A stretch of DNA of 64,000 nucleotides, from contig NZ_CP107968.1 in assembly GCF_036084755.1 (NCBI RefSeq), positions 434,001 through 498,000 of the forward strand. The letters run 5' to 3'. The number at the start of each line of letters is the position of its first letter. Position 1 is the first letter of the stretch. Shown in pieces: positions 8,739 through 21,540 of this stretch. The notes beneath the pieces were generated by a model. That model saw nothing but the letters and a program-made list of their open reading frames with translations. It had not been told where the DNA came from and did not search any database. A program made the translations under genes and the position numbers. This DNA comes from Streptomyces sp. NBC_00370. Lineage in GTDB: Bacteria > Actinomycetota > Actinomycetes > Streptomycetales > Streptomycetaceae.

Positions 8739-10211
8739 TCACTTCCCGGCCGGGCTGGGGACTCGGGGAAGGCGTAGCTCGAAGCAGGCCCCGAGGGTCC
8801 GGGGGGTGAGGACGAGGGTACCTCCGTGACGGTGGGCCAGGTCGCGGGCGATGGCGAGGCCCAGACCGGTGCCGCCGTGGTCGCGGGAGCGGGCGTCGTC
8901 GAGCCGGACGAAGCGCTCGAAGACGCGCTCGGCGTCTTCGGGGGGTACGCCCGGTCCGTCGTCGTGCACCGTGAGGACCACCGAGTCGTCCTGGTTTCGG
9001 ATGGTCAGCTGGATGCGGTGTGCGGCGTGACGTGCGGCGTTGTCGATGAGGTTGCGCAGCAGCCGTTCGTATTCGTCGAGGGTTCCGAGTGCGTGGGCGG
9101 GGGCGGTGCTGTCGCAGGTGAGGGTCAACGGTCTTTCGGTGAGGGGGTAATGCTCGGTCAGCCGGAAGGCGAGGGCTGTCAGGTCGACGGTTTCGGGGCT
9201 GGCTGTGGTGGTGCGGGTGTCGAGGCGGGCGAGGAGCAGCAGGTCTTCGGCGAGTGCTTGGAGGCGGCGGGTCTGTCGTGCGGCGGTGCCGGCCGCTGCG
9301 GGCCAGTCGGTGCGTTCCGGGTAGGCGAGCGCGACCTCCAGACTGGCCAGCAGTGTGGTGAGGGGGCTGCGTAGTTCGTGGGCGGCGTCCGCGACGAAGC
9401 GGCGTTGCTGGGCGGCGGCGTTGTCGAGGCGTTCGAGGGTGGTGTTGATGGTGGTGGCCAGGGCGGTGATCTCGTGTCCCGTGGCGGGGACGGTGACGCG
9501 TTCACGGGGGTCGGTCGCGGTGACCGACGCGGTGAGGACGCGGATGGCTTCGACCGGTCGCAGCGCGATCCGGACGGCGAAGTAGGCGACGGCGCCGATC
9601 AGTACGAGGCCGACGAGCCCGGCCCGCAACAGCACGCGATCGGTGACCTCGGTGATTTCCTTGGCTGTGTGCGGGAGCACCACCACATAGACCCGCAGGT
9701 TGGCGTCGGCGGCGACGCCCAGAGCGGCTCTTTCTTCGCCGCTGAGTTGTCCGGGCACGATATCGGCGGTCATGACCTGCTGGGTCCCGCCAGGCATATC
9801 AAATTTGTCCCTCGGGTTGTAGTTGCGGTTCACAGGTATGCGGACGGTGTCGGGCGGGTACAGCGCGGCCTCCCCGGTCGGCGGGGCGGGCATCACGTGA
9901 TGGGTGTCCGGATAGGCGTCACGCAGAGCCCCGCCGGAAGCGACAGCGGTGCGTCGGCCGGAGGCGACGACCTCGAACGGCACGGTGTTTATGGAGACGG
10001 GAATCACACCCTGTTCCAGCTGCTCGCAGAGAGCCCAGAGCTGGGACCGGGCTTGTTCTTCGGTGATCTGCGTGCCCCTGTGGTAGACGTCGCCGTGTAC
10101 CCACCAGCCGATGCCGACCAGGATGACGGCGGCGGTCGAGGCGACGGCCAAGGCCGTGCGGGACCGCACCGAACGCGGCCACCAGCGGCGTCGCGGCTCA
10201 GTCGCGTTCAC
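8739..10211 (-). CDS. Two-component sensor histidine kinase
   Basis: This 490-aa kinase starts at GTG 10211. Transmembrane segment 1 spans about residues 19-38 and segment 2 (AGLVGLVLIGAVAYFAV) about 180-200, enclosing an extracellular sensor of about 140 residues. HAMP follows (VTATDPRERVTVPATGHEI), then the HisKA dimerisation domain with the phospho-acceptor His278 in DAAHELRSPL. The ATPase domain carries RNLIDNAARHA, VHDDGPGVP and GGTGLGLAIARDLAHRHGG. Its start overlaps the 3' end of the response regulator gene by 14 bp, so the two are translationally coupled. The signal is unknown. Confidence 0.95.
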   Translation of the reverse strand: MNATEPRRRWWPRSVRSRTALAVASTAAVILVGIGWWVHGDVYHRGTQITEEQARSQLWALCEQLEQGVIPVSINTVPFEVVASGRRTAVASGGALRDAYPDTHHVMPAPPTGEAALYPPDTVRIPVNRNYNPRDKFDMPGGTQQVMTADIVPGQLSGEERAALGVAADANLRVYVVVLPHTAKEITEVTDRVLLRAGLVGLVLIGAVAYFAVRIALRPVEAIRVLTASVTATDPRERVTVPATGHEITALATTINTTLERLDNAAAQQRRFVADAAHELRSPLTTLLASLEVALAYPERTDWPAAAGTAARQTRRLQALAEDLLLLARLDTRTTTASPETVDLTALAFRLTEHYPLTERPLTLTCDSTAPAHALGTLDEYERLLRNLIDNAARHAAHRIQLTIRNQDDSVVLTVHDDGPGVPPEDAERVFERFVRLDDARSRDHGGTGLGLAIARDLAHRHGGTLVLTPRTLGACFELRLPRVPSPAGK

Positions 10212-10878
10212 GGTCGTCCACCAGTCGGTAACCGATCCCCCGTACGGTCTGCAGGGACTGCCGGTCGAACGCGGCGTCCACCTTCTTGCGGAGGGCGCTG
10301 ACGCGCGCCTCCACCAGGTTGGGATCCAGGGCTTCGTCCGGCCACGCGTGATAGAGCAAATCCGACTTGGAGACCGCCTGGCCCGCCCGGCGGGCCAGCA
10401 GCTCCAGCACGGCGAACTCCCGCGGCGTCAGTACCACCCGGGCCCCGGCCCGGTGGCAGACGCGGCCGGCGACATCCAACGACAGGTCGCCCACGGCAAG
10501 GACGGGCGGGGCGACCGTGGCGGCTCGTCTGACCAGAGCCCGCAGCCGTGCGACGAGCACCATGTAGGAGAAGGGTTTGGCCAGGTAGTCGTCGGCCCCC
10601 GTGTCCAGCGCCTCTGCCTGGTCCCAGTCCCCGTCCTTGGCGGTGAGTACGAGGATGGGCGTCGCGTTGCCTTCCCGGCGCAACTGGGCGCAGACCTTGT
10701 AGCCGTTGAGTCCGGGCAGCATCAAGTCCAGTACGACAAGGGCGTATTCGCCGGTCCTGGCCATCCACAGCCCCTGCCGTCCGTCATGGGCGAGATCGAC
10801 GCTGTAGCCCTCCGCTGTCAGACCGGTGTGCAGTGTGTGAGCAAGGTCCACCTCGTCTTCGACCACCAGGATGCGCAT
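10198..10878 (-). CDS. OmpR/PhoB-family response regulator
   Basis: This 226-aa regulator begins at ATG 10878 (MRILVVEDEVDLAHTL). A TTG six codons upstream is open but was not used. The receiver domain has the acidic pair E8/D9, phospho-acceptor Asp51 in VVLDLMLPGLNG and the LVLTAKDGDWDQ lysine. The C-terminal winged helix reads VVLTPREFAVLELLARRAGQ ... LDPNLVEARVSALRKKVD ... LQTVRGIGYRLVDD. It is partnered by the overlapping histidine kinase gene. GTCA direct repeats in the intergenic region may be its binding site, controlling itself and the divergent glycosyltransferase. Confidence 0.95.
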   Translation of the reverse strand: MRILVVEDEVDLAHTLHTGLTAEGYSVDLAHDGRQGLWMARTGEYALVVLDLMLPGLNGYKVCAQLRREGNATPILVLTAKDGDWDQAEALDTGADDYLAKPFSYMVLVARLRALVRRAATVAPPVLAVGDLSLDVAGRVCHRAGARVVLTPREFAVLELLARRAGQAVSKSDLLYHAWPDEALDPNLVEARVSALRKKVDAAFDRQSLQTVRGIGYRLVDDRERD

Positions 10879-10922
10879 GCCGAGAGCCTTGCACAACGCC
10901 GGGGCGCCTTCCTGACCGGCCG

Positions 10923-10947
10923 GTCAGGTTGGGTCAGCGTCCGGTCA
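10923..10947. promoter_or_regulatory. GTCA direct repeats, candidate response-regulator site
   Basis: GTCA begins at 10923, 10933 and 10944 (GGTCAG, GGTCAG, GGTCAA), so it repeats about every helical turn. OmpR-family regulators typically bind head-to-tail repeats with this spacing. The site is between the response regulator gene and the divergent membrane glycosyltransferase gene. Binding is inferred. Confidence 0.4.
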
Positions 10948-11005
10948 ACGAGGTCCGGGCACGCTGGCGGGATCCTTCGCCGCTGCTGAAAGGCCCTGTC
11001 CGCCG

Positions 11006-12586
11006 ATGTCCCTTGCTGAACGTGCCCCTGCCGGGGCCGGGACGGTTTCCCCTCCCGCACCCGCCCGTCGACAACCACCGAGGCGGACCAAGGCCGTTGT
11101 CGTCATCGCGCCCTTGTCGCTGGCCCTCGCCCTGGGGCTCTGGGGTGTCCGCAGGAAGAACACCATGTGGGGAGACGAGTCCGTCACCTACCAACTCGCG
11201 CACCGCGACCTGTCGCAGATATGGCTTACCACGCAGCATGTCGATCTGGTCCATGCCCTCCATTACGCCGTGATGCATGAGATCTTCGGTCTCTTCGGCG
11301 GCGGGCTGCTGACGTTGCGGCTGCCGTCCGTACTGGCAATGGCCGCGGCGGCGGGCGGAGTCGGGCTGCTGGGGCTACGCCTGGCGGGACCCCGCGCCGG
11401 ACTGCTGGCCGGTCTGGTTTTCCCGCTCCTCCCCCAGGTACAGAAGTACGCGCAGGAGGGGCGCTCCTACGCCGTGGTCTGCGCCCTGGTCACCTGGGCC
11501 ACGTACGCGCTCGTCGTCAGCGTCCCGCAGCGCGCCCGATGGCGGTGGGCGGTCTACGGCTCCACCATGCTGTTGGCTTGCCTGTTCCACGAGTTCGCGG
11601 TTCTCGCCCTGGTGGCACACGGCGTCACACTGGTCGTCTCGCGTGTTCCACGACCGGTGCTGAGGGCGTGGAGTGTGACTGCCGCGGGCGTGGTGGCCGG
11701 GCTGTTGCCGCTGGCGATCCGTAGTGCGGGACAGTCGGGGCAGCTGTCCTGGATCGAGGCACCGGTGCGGCTTCCCGGTTTCCTGGCCGTGGCGGCCATG
11801 GGCGTGGTGTGTGCCCTGGCGCCCGTGCGGATGAGGGGGCCCGTGCGGCTTTCCGCGCTGGCTGTGCCGATCGTTGTGCTTCCGTGCCTTCTGCTACTGA
11901 CCGCCTCGCTGGTCAAGCCCCTTTTCGTCGACCGGTATGTGCTCTACAGCAACATCGGCATCGCCTTGCTGCTGGGCGCCGGCATGGATTACGTCCACCG
12001 GCTGCGGCGGTCTTCCCGCAACGCGTGGATCGCGCCGGTCGCCGCACTTTCCGCGGTCGCCGTACTGACCGCGCTCGTCCCGACGAGCCTTGCGCTGAGG
12101 ACGCCCCGGAGCCGGAGCAACGACGTCACCGCCATCGGCGCCACCGTACGCAAGGAAGGCCGTCCCGGCGACGGGCTGCTCTATCTCTCGGCCCAGTACC
12201 GGGCCTGGACCGCGGCCAACCCCGAGGACACCCGTCTCCTGACGGATCTGGCCCTGGCACGGGACCCCGTTTCGTCGAACACACTTGGGGGTGTCGAGCT
12301 TCCCGCCCAAGCCATAGCGGCACGCATGCTGGACTTCGACCGAATCGTCGCGGTCCGCGCCCCGGCCGGCGCGCACTCACCGACCGACCCGCAGGAGCAA
12401 GCGAAAACAAGCACCTTGCGGCGCCACTTCCGCCCGTACGGAACAACCCGAGTCAACGGGGCGCGAGTCACCGTCTATGTCCGGGCCCATGATCCGTCAC
12501 CGCGGCTGGACGACGAGGTGATCACGGCTGGTGCCGACGCGGCCGGCAGCACCGGCGTCACGCTGCCTCGACCTGGAAGCCGGTGA
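11006..12586 (+). CDS. PMT/ArnT-like (GT39/GT83-type) membrane glycosyltransferase
   Basis: This 526-aa polytopic protein has about ten predicted membrane helices. Between helices 1 and 2 lies WGDESVTYQLAHRDLSQIW; an acidic Asp-Glu pair in this loop is the catalytic hallmark of GT-C glycosyltransferases that use polyprenyl-phosphate sugars. Further blocks include LRLPSVLAMAAAAGGVGLLGLRL and YVLYSNIGIALLLGAGM. A soluble C-terminal part of about 150 residues follows. It probably transfers a sugar to a cell-wall polymer or protein on the outer face of the membrane. It is transcribed divergently from the two-component system, which may control it. Donor and acceptor are unknown. Confidence 0.75.
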   Translation: MSLAERAPAGAGTVSPPAPARRQPPRRTKAVVVIAPLSLALALGLWGVRRKNTMWGDESVTYQLAHRDLSQIWLTTQHVDLVHALHYAVMHEIFGLFGGGLLTLRLPSVLAMAAAAGGVGLLGLRLAGPRAGLLAGLVFPLLPQVQKYAQEGRSYAVVCALVTWATYALVVSVPQRARWRWAVYGSTMLLACLFHEFAVLALVAHGVTLVVSRVPRPVLRAWSVTAAGVVAGLLPLAIRSAGQSGQLSWIEAPVRLPGFLAVAAMGVVCALAPVRMRGPVRLSALAVPIVVLPCLLLLTASLVKPLFVDRYVLYSNIGIALLLGAGMDYVHRLRRSSRNAWIAPVAALSAVAVLTALVPTSLALRTPRSRSNDVTAIGATVRKEGRPGDGLLYLSAQYRAWTAANPEDTRLLTDLALARDPVSSNTLGGVELPAQAIAARMLDFDRIVAVRAPAGAHSPTDPQEQAKTSTLRRHFRPYGTTRVNGARVTVYVRAHDPSPRLDDEVITAGADAAGSTGVTLPRPGSR

Positions 12587-12607
12587 CGCTCCCGCCAGCG
12601 GCGGATA

Positions 12608-12889
12608 ATGCAGTCCATGTTGATGCTTGCGGAACAGAGCGGACCTGGCCCCGGTCCGTTCCTGCTGATCTGGGGAGTGTTCGCACTCGTAGGCGGAGGA
12701 GCACTCGCGACCAAGAAGGTGTCTGCGCGCTTCCGTTCCTTTGTCGTCGAAGGACTTGCGCAAAAGGCAGAGCAGCAGGCCAGGGCGCGATCCGTGCGCC
12801 CGGGTCTCCTCCGTGCCCTGGGCGGTTTCTTCGCAGTGAGCGGCATGATCGCGCTGCCGCTGTCCATCGCCATGATGGCCCGAAGCTGA
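12608..12889 (+). CDS. Small two-helix membrane protein, unknown function
   Basis: This is a 93-aa protein with two hydrophobic segments: LLIWGVFALVGGGALA (about residues 19-34) and LGGFFAVSGMIALPLSIAMM (about 71-90). A basic, amphipathic stretch (KKVSARFRSFVVEGLAQKAEQQARARS) separates them. It starts 21 bp after the glycosyltransferase stop and may be co-transcribed with it. No family was recognised and the ribosome-binding site is weak, so coding status is likely but not certain. Confidence 0.55.
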   Translation: MQSMLMLAEQSGPGPGPFLLIWGVFALVGGGALATKKVSARFRSFVVEGLAQKAEQQARARSVRPGLLRALGGFFAVSGMIALPLSIAMMARS

Positions 12890-12955
12890 GGCCCTTGGTG
12901 GTGCCCCAGGAGGATGCGTCTCCGAGCGAGCTACGAAAGCCCCGCCGCCCATCAG

Positions 12956-13024
12956 GGCACCGTGGCCGGCGACGGGACCCTGCAGATCCTGGGCAAGTGC
13001 GTCGACGCCACCGGCAACGACGGT
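12956..13024 (+). pseudogene. Relic of a ricin-type beta-trefoil lectin domain
   Basis: The plus-strand frame opening at 12914 reads GTVAGDGTLQILGKCVDATGN before losing sense. This resembles one subdomain of CBM13/ricin lectins, which typically read '.ADGTLR..GKCLDV.G'. Only about 23 residues persist, without the other repeats or a catalytic partner. It is best explained as a leftover of a deleted lectin or glycosidase gene. The identification rests on one short motif. Confidence 0.35.
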
Positions 13025-13037
13025 CCGGGGGGCCGGC

Positions 13038-13105
13038 GCCCCCGGCAGCCCGCGCGTACACGTGTGGGGCCCGCCCCGACCGGGGCGGGCCGGGCTGCCG
13101 GGGGC
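13038..13105. terminator. Nested double hairpin, bidirectional terminator candidate
   Basis: An outer perfect 15-bp stem (GCCCCCGGCAGCCCG at 13038-13052 with its complement at 13091-13105) encloses an inner 11-bp stem (GGCCCGCCCCG at 13068-13078 with 13081-13091). It lies downstream of the plus-strand 93-aa gene and of the minus-strand 332-aa gene, so it can stop transcription from both sides. Confidence 0.6.
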
Positions 13106-13159
13106 TCGCTGGATGGCGGGTCAGGTCAGGTCAGTGTGACGGTGGCTCTGCCGGCCGGA

Positions 13160-14158
13160 TCAGCGGCCGGCGGCGGGACCGCCGCGGCCGCGTTGGACCG
13201 GACCGGAGTTCCCGTATCCGCCCCTACGCGTGACCCCTCCACTGTTGTCGTACGAGGTCCCGCTGGACTCCGCATGCGAATCGCCGTGACCGGGGTCCTG
13301 GTTGCCGCCTCCCTGGTTGCTGTGCGTGTTGCTGTAGACGACGTTGGCGGGGTTGACGGGGTAGGCCTGCGGCGTCGGGTACGAGAAGTTCGGTGCTGCG
13401 TCTTGCTGCTGCCCGTACGTGTTGTGGCCGGTAGGAGCGGGCAGCGTGCTGCTGGCGGGCATCGTGGTCAGTGGTGTGCTGAAGGGGAGGCTCGACTCTT
13501 CGGCCTGCCGCTGCGTCGTCGTGGCCCCCGTCGCAAGCGCACCGGTGGCTGTGCCGACGTTGTGCAACCCCTGGTACAGCAGAGCCTGGTTCGCCTCGGT
13601 GTTGGGGAGGTAGCTGAGGCCGGCACCGACCGCCGTGCCGGTCTGGATACCCGCCGCGACGGTCCTCAACCAGTCTGCCGCACTGCCGGACTGCACCGCC
13701 GACCCTCCGTACCGCACCATGCGCCTGACTGCCGCACCCGCTTCCAGCGTCACGCCGGCGGTGGTGAGTACCGCCCCCAGGACGGGATAGTTCCGCTGAG
13801 CCAGCCTGCCCGTCCCCTGGACGATGTGCGGACCGACGATCTCGGCGAAGTCCTTGATTCCTTGTTGGTTCTCCTGCACCCACTGCGTGCCTTGCTTCCA
13901 TGTTTCTACGGCCCAGTTACCGTCCTCCCCCTGGGTGGCCGCGTGATAGCTTCCCTCCCCCCGCAGGTCGACCCACCTCAGAGCGGTGTCCGGACGCGGA
14001 TCACGGGTGGGAGCGCGGCTCTCCAGGGTGTCGAGGGTTTGGATGTCCCGTCGGGTTTCCTGGTTCTGCTCCATGAAGTCCCTCAGACCTTGGATGCCAA
14101 GGTAGCTGTCGACGGAACTGGTGGAGTCGTCACTGCCCGATCCTGTGCCTTCTTGCAT
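13160..14158 (-). CDS. Uncharacterised protein with disordered Gly/Asn/Pro-rich tail
   Basis: This 332-aa protein starts at ATG 14158, preceded by AAAGGA. The N-terminal half is acidic and helical (SYLGIQGLRDFMEQNQETRRD). The middle has Ala/Gly-rich, weakly hydrophobic stretches (NYPVLGAVLTTAGVTLEAGAAV at about 123-144 and AAGIQTGTAVGAGLSYL). The last 100 residues are low-complexity, rich in Pro, Ser, Gln, Asn and Gly (TYGQQQDAAPNFSYPTPQAYP, HSNQGGGNQDPGHGD), ending RRGGYGNSGPVQRGRGGPAAGR. There is no signal peptide. No family was recognised; the codon pattern and ribosome-binding site support a real gene. It stands alone between two terminators. Confidence 0.65.
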   Translation of the reverse strand: MQEGTGSGSDDSTSSVDSYLGIQGLRDFMEQNQETRRDIQTLDTLESRAPTRDPRPDTALRWVDLRGEGSYHAATQGEDGNWAVETWKQGTQWVQENQQGIKDFAEIVGPHIVQGTGRLAQRNYPVLGAVLTTAGVTLEAGAAVRRMVRYGGSAVQSGSAADWLRTVAAGIQTGTAVGAGLSYLPNTEANQALLYQGLHNVGTATGALATGATTTQRQAEESSLPFSTPLTTMPASSTLPAPTGHNTYGQQQDAAPNFSYPTPQAYPVNPANVVYSNTHSNQGGGNQDPGHGDSHAESSGTSYDNSGGVTRRGGYGNSGPVQRGRGGPAAGR

Positions 14159-14307
14159 CTTGCGGTCCTTTCGCGGAACACGAGGCTTACTTGCAAGAAG
14201 CACAACGGAACCAGAACTTGGACGGTTCAGTGGACCTTGGGACAAATCGGCCTGAGGACTGCGTCCCCGGGTCGGCGCATGAGGTGTCGGTGATCCTCCG
14301 CCCTTCC

Positions 14308-17019
14308 TCAGCCCGCCGTGAACGCCCAGCTGCCGGAGCCCACTTGGAAGGAGACGGACCGCTCCGTGCTGTGGACCCGCCGGGCTCCGGCCGGTGTTCG
14401 GACCGGGTCCCCCTCGGCGAGAAGCGGGACCCGGACCACCGCGCGGCTGTTGGCGGGGACAACGACCGTCAGTCGCAGCCCCGTTCCCGTCCGGCGCCAT
14501 GTGCTGGCGACCCGGCCCCGCACGGTGTCCTGCGTGGCCGAGACATGGTCGAGGCCGGCGGGCACGACCGGTGCGACGGTGATGTCGCGGTATCCCGGAC
14601 CGGTGGGCCGGATTCCCGCGAGCACGGTGTAGAGGGAGGAGTTGATGCCCGCGAACATGGCGTGGTCGTGCGTCTCCATCGACGAGCTGTACAGCCACTG
14701 CTCCCAGCTCGTGGTGGCGCCGTGGGCCAGTTCGAAGCCGAAGCCGGGGTACGTCCGCTGGTTCAGCATCGTCATCGCGAGGTCGGCACGGCCGATACGG
14801 GCCAGCGCGTCGACCAGGTAGCGCGTGCCGAAGATGCCGGTGTCCAGGTGGCTGTCGTCGTGGTCGACGACGGTGCGTACGAGCTGGTCGCCGACCGCCC
14901 GTACGCGGTTCTCCGGCACGAGACCGAGAGCCAGCGGCAGGATGCTCGTCACCTGGCGCCCGCTGCCGTAGGTGTCGCCGGCGGCGTTCAGGAAGTGGGT
15001 GTTGAACGCGTCCTTGATGTCGGCGGCCAGGGAGGTGAAGTGCCGGGCGTCCGTCGCGAAGCCGAGCGCGTCGGCCGCCTGCGCGGTGGCGCGGGCCTGG
15101 TCGTAGGAGAGTGCGGTGTTGACGAGAGACACCTCGCTGAAGCACTCGCCCGCGTCGGGTCCGCCCATGCCGTCGTTGGCTTCCGGCCTGTGGTCGGGCG
15201 GGCACCAGTCCCCGAAGCCCTTGTCGTCGGGCCAGATCAGTCCGGGGGCTTCGGCGGCGTTGCGGTCCACGAACCGCTTCATGTCCGGGTACGCGCTCTC
15301 CAGGGCGTCGCGGTCGCCGTAGTTCTCGTACAGCGTCCAGGCGAGGGAGACCTGGCCGCCCGCCATGTCGGGGTACTGCGACTTGACGTCGTCGGAGGGC
15401 AGCGCGGTTCCCGGTGGCATGTCCTTGAGGTAGTTGGCGTAGAAGGCGTCCATGCCGAACTCCCGGGTGGACGCGTCCCGGTAGGCCTGTACGTCCATCG
15501 CGGGAGGGGTGCGTTCGTCCCGTACCGGGGTGTCCGTGGGTGTGCTCATCGAGTTGTTCAGAATGCTCCAGCGGTTGTTGCGCCAGACGCTGTTGAGCAG
15601 ATCGCTGGAGGAGTCGAACGATCCGGTGGACTCGACATCCGCGTGCACGACGCGGGCCCGTACGTCGTCGGCGCGCGGGGTGCCCGGGTATCCGGTGACC
15701 TCCAGGTAGCGGAAGCCGTGGTAGGTGAAGCGGGGTTCGTACGTCTCGCGCCCCGCGCTGCCTGCCAGCGTGAACGTGTCGGTGGCCGCGGCGTCGCGGT
15801 TGGTGGCCGTGTCCAGCGTGCCGTCGTCCTTGAGCTCCTCGGCGGTGCGCATCGTGATGCGCGTGCCGGCCGCGCCATGGGCGCCTATCCGGGCCCAGCC
15901 GGCGATGTTCTGCCCGAAGTCGTAGAGGTAGGTGCCGGGCTGGGGCTGGGTGACCTTGACCGGTACGAGGGTGTCCGTCACCCGGACCGGCGGCATGGTG
16001 TTGGCGTGCAGGTCCCCCTTGGGGGCGTCGGCCGCCGCCGCTTCCTTCCAGGCGTGGTCGTCGAAGTCCGGCTTGTCCCAGCCGGGTTGCTCCTTGCGTG
16101 CGTCGTAGGACTCGCCGTCGTACAGGTCGTCCGCGGTGATCGGCCCGTCCGACCACCGCCAGGACGGATCGGTGGTGACCGTGGCGTGCGTGCCGTCGGT
16201 GTACGTGATGTCCAGCATCATGATGGCCTGCCGCGGGCCCAACCAGCGGAAGCCGTAGGGGTTGTAGCCCTCTCCGTAGCCGTGGCCGAGCCACAGGCCC
16301 ACGGTGTTGTCGCCCCGGTGCAGCGCCTTGGTGACGTCATAGGTGTCGTACAGCACCCGGCGGTCGTAGGGCGTGGCGCCCGGGGCGAGGACGTGGTCGC
16401 CCACCTTGGCGCCGTTCAGGTGCAGTTCGTCGACGCCCAGACCCGAAACGTAGGCCCGAGCCTGCGCCACCGGCTTTCCCAGGGTGAAGTCCTTGCGCAG
16501 CAGCGGGGCGCCGGCGTCGGGGTCGGACGCGCCGATCCACCGGGCTCCGCGCCAGTCGGCGGCCGAGGCGAGGGCCGTCTCCCAGTACGAAGGAGCGCTC
16601 CAGGCCGAGGAGTTGCCGCGCGTGTCCCAGACGCGGACCTGCCAGTAGTAGCGCTTGCCGGGCGCGAGCGGGCGACCGCCGTAGGGCACGCCGACGGATT
16701 CGGCTGACGGTTGCCGTCCGCTGTCCCAGACGTTCGCGGCGCCGTGGTCCAGTTTTTCCGCGGATGACGCTACGCGGACCTGGTAGGCGCTCTGTTCCGT
16801 GTCGCGCTCGTCCGAGCCCAGCTGCCAGCCGAGTCTCGGACGCGCGGTCTCGACGCCGAGGGGGCGCGTCCTGCCGTCGGCGGAGACTCCGGTGACGCGC
16901 AGCCCCGTGTGCGCCGAGGCGGGGGACGCTCCGGTGAAGAGTGCCGAGGCGAGCAGCGCGATCGCACAGAGGGGGGCGGCCACGGCGGCGGTGAGGGACG
17001 GTGTGCTGGGTCGGAGCAC
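14308..17019 (-). CDS. Secreted alpha-L-rhamnosidase (GH78)
   Basis: This 903-aa enzyme starts at GTG 17019, with GAAGGG eight bases upstream. A signal peptide ends near SPASA-HTG (about residue 36). Domains follow the GH78 order: an N-terminal beta-sandwich (PRLGWQLGSDERDTEQSAYQV ... YYWQVRVWDTRGNSSAWS), the rhamnosidase N-domain (LRKDFTLGKPVAQARAYVSGLG, LWLGHGYGEGYNPYG), then the (alpha/alpha)6 catalytic domain (TPVRDERTPPAMDVQAYRDAS, YPDMKRFVDRNA, GLIWPDDKGFGDW) and a C-terminal beta domain (ATTSWEQWLY). It removes terminal L-rhamnose from pectic or glycosidic substrates outside the cell. It is divergent from the GH2 gene; a LacI-like operator lies between them. Confidence 0.93.
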   Translation of the reverse strand: MLRPSTPSLTAAVAAPLCAIALLASALFTGASPASAHTGLRVTGVSADGRTRPLGVETARPRLGWQLGSDERDTEQSAYQVRVASSAEKLDHGAANVWDSGRQPSAESVGVPYGGRPLAPGKRYYWQVRVWDTRGNSSAWSAPSYWETALASAADWRGARWIGASDPDAGAPLLRKDFTLGKPVAQARAYVSGLGVDELHLNGAKVGDHVLAPGATPYDRRVLYDTYDVTKALHRGDNTVGLWLGHGYGEGYNPYGFRWLGPRQAIMMLDITYTDGTHATVTTDPSWRWSDGPITADDLYDGESYDARKEQPGWDKPDFDDHAWKEAAAADAPKGDLHANTMPPVRVTDTLVPVKVTQPQPGTYLYDFGQNIAGWARIGAHGAAGTRITMRTAEELKDDGTLDTATNRDAAATDTFTLAGSAGRETYEPRFTYHGFRYLEVTGYPGTPRADDVRARVVHADVESTGSFDSSSDLLNSVWRNNRWSILNNSMSTPTDTPVRDERTPPAMDVQAYRDASTREFGMDAFYANYLKDMPPGTALPSDDVKSQYPDMAGGQVSLAWTLYENYGDRDALESAYPDMKRFVDRNAAEAPGLIWPDDKGFGDWCPPDHRPEANDGMGGPDAGECFSEVSLVNTALSYDQARATAQAADALGFATDARHFTSLAADIKDAFNTHFLNAAGDTYGSGRQVTSILPLALGLVPENRVRAVGDQLVRTVVDHDDSHLDTGIFGTRYLVDALARIGRADLAMTMLNQRTYPGFGFELAHGATTSWEQWLYSSSMETHDHAMFAGINSSLYTVLAGIRPTGPGYRDITVAPVVPAGLDHVSATQDTVRGRVASTWRRTGTGLRLTVVVPANSRAVVRVPLLAEGDPVRTPAGARRVHSTERSVSFQVGSGSWAFTAG

Positions 17020-17069
17020 GATGCGGGCCCTTCGCGAGGCATCGCCCGCAGCTCCGCCACGGCGATGGA

Positions 17070-17081
17070 TGGAACGTTTCA
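17070..17081. promoter_or_regulatory. LacI-like operator between GH78 and GH2 genes
   Basis: TGGAACGTTTCA differs by one base from the perfect palindrome TGAAACGTTTCA, a common operator of LacI-family sugar repressors. It lies 51 bp upstream of the rhamnosidase start. It differs from the 0.5/5.4-kb sites, so another regulator is implied, encoded outside the window. Confidence 0.45.
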
Positions 17082-17150
17082 ACGTCCGCCAGTTATAGCA
17101 AGCCGACCGAAGCTCCAGAACCCCCTGAACCAAAAAACAACAGAATCTGA

Positions 17151-21197
<4,047 letters not shown>

Positions 21198-21540
21198 CCC
21201 CTGGGTGAGGCGGCCCGACTCCCCCGCGTACGCCTTCGCCGCCGCGAGCGAACTCGACGGGCACAGGCACGGGCAGCGCGGAGTCGGGCACGCTCTCCTG
21301 GACGGGCGGGACCATGGCGACGGCAGCGTATGGGTCGAGCCGGGGCGCGTTCCCGGTCGGCGCGGCGGACGTCGTCAGCCGCCGCGCGGTCTCGGCGGGC
21401 GGTCAGGTCCGGGTGGTACGAGCGCACCAGGGCCGCCGCCCCCGCGGCGACGCAGCGGCCTCGGAAGAACCGCGTGCCCGCGCGCCCGAGGTACGGCTGC
21501 TGCCCCCGCCTGCTGGCCGGCTCCGAGCTGCCGGAGCCGG
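21198..21540. other. Gene-free stretch after the GH2 gene
   Basis: These 343 bp show no gene with a plausible start, ribosome-binding site and recognisable product. All open frames are Arg/Pro/Ala-rich, as expected by chance in such DNA. No clear terminator hairpin was identified. Together with the relic after it, it looks like eroded DNA. Confidence 0.4.

Noticed and set aside
13160..16294. A continuous minus-strand frame of over 1000 codons spanning the 332-aa gene and the rhamnosidase
   Set aside because: Upstream of 14158 it is an Arg/His/Pro-rich antiphase reading of the GH78 gene. The real genes use ATG 14158 and, in another frame, GTG 17019.
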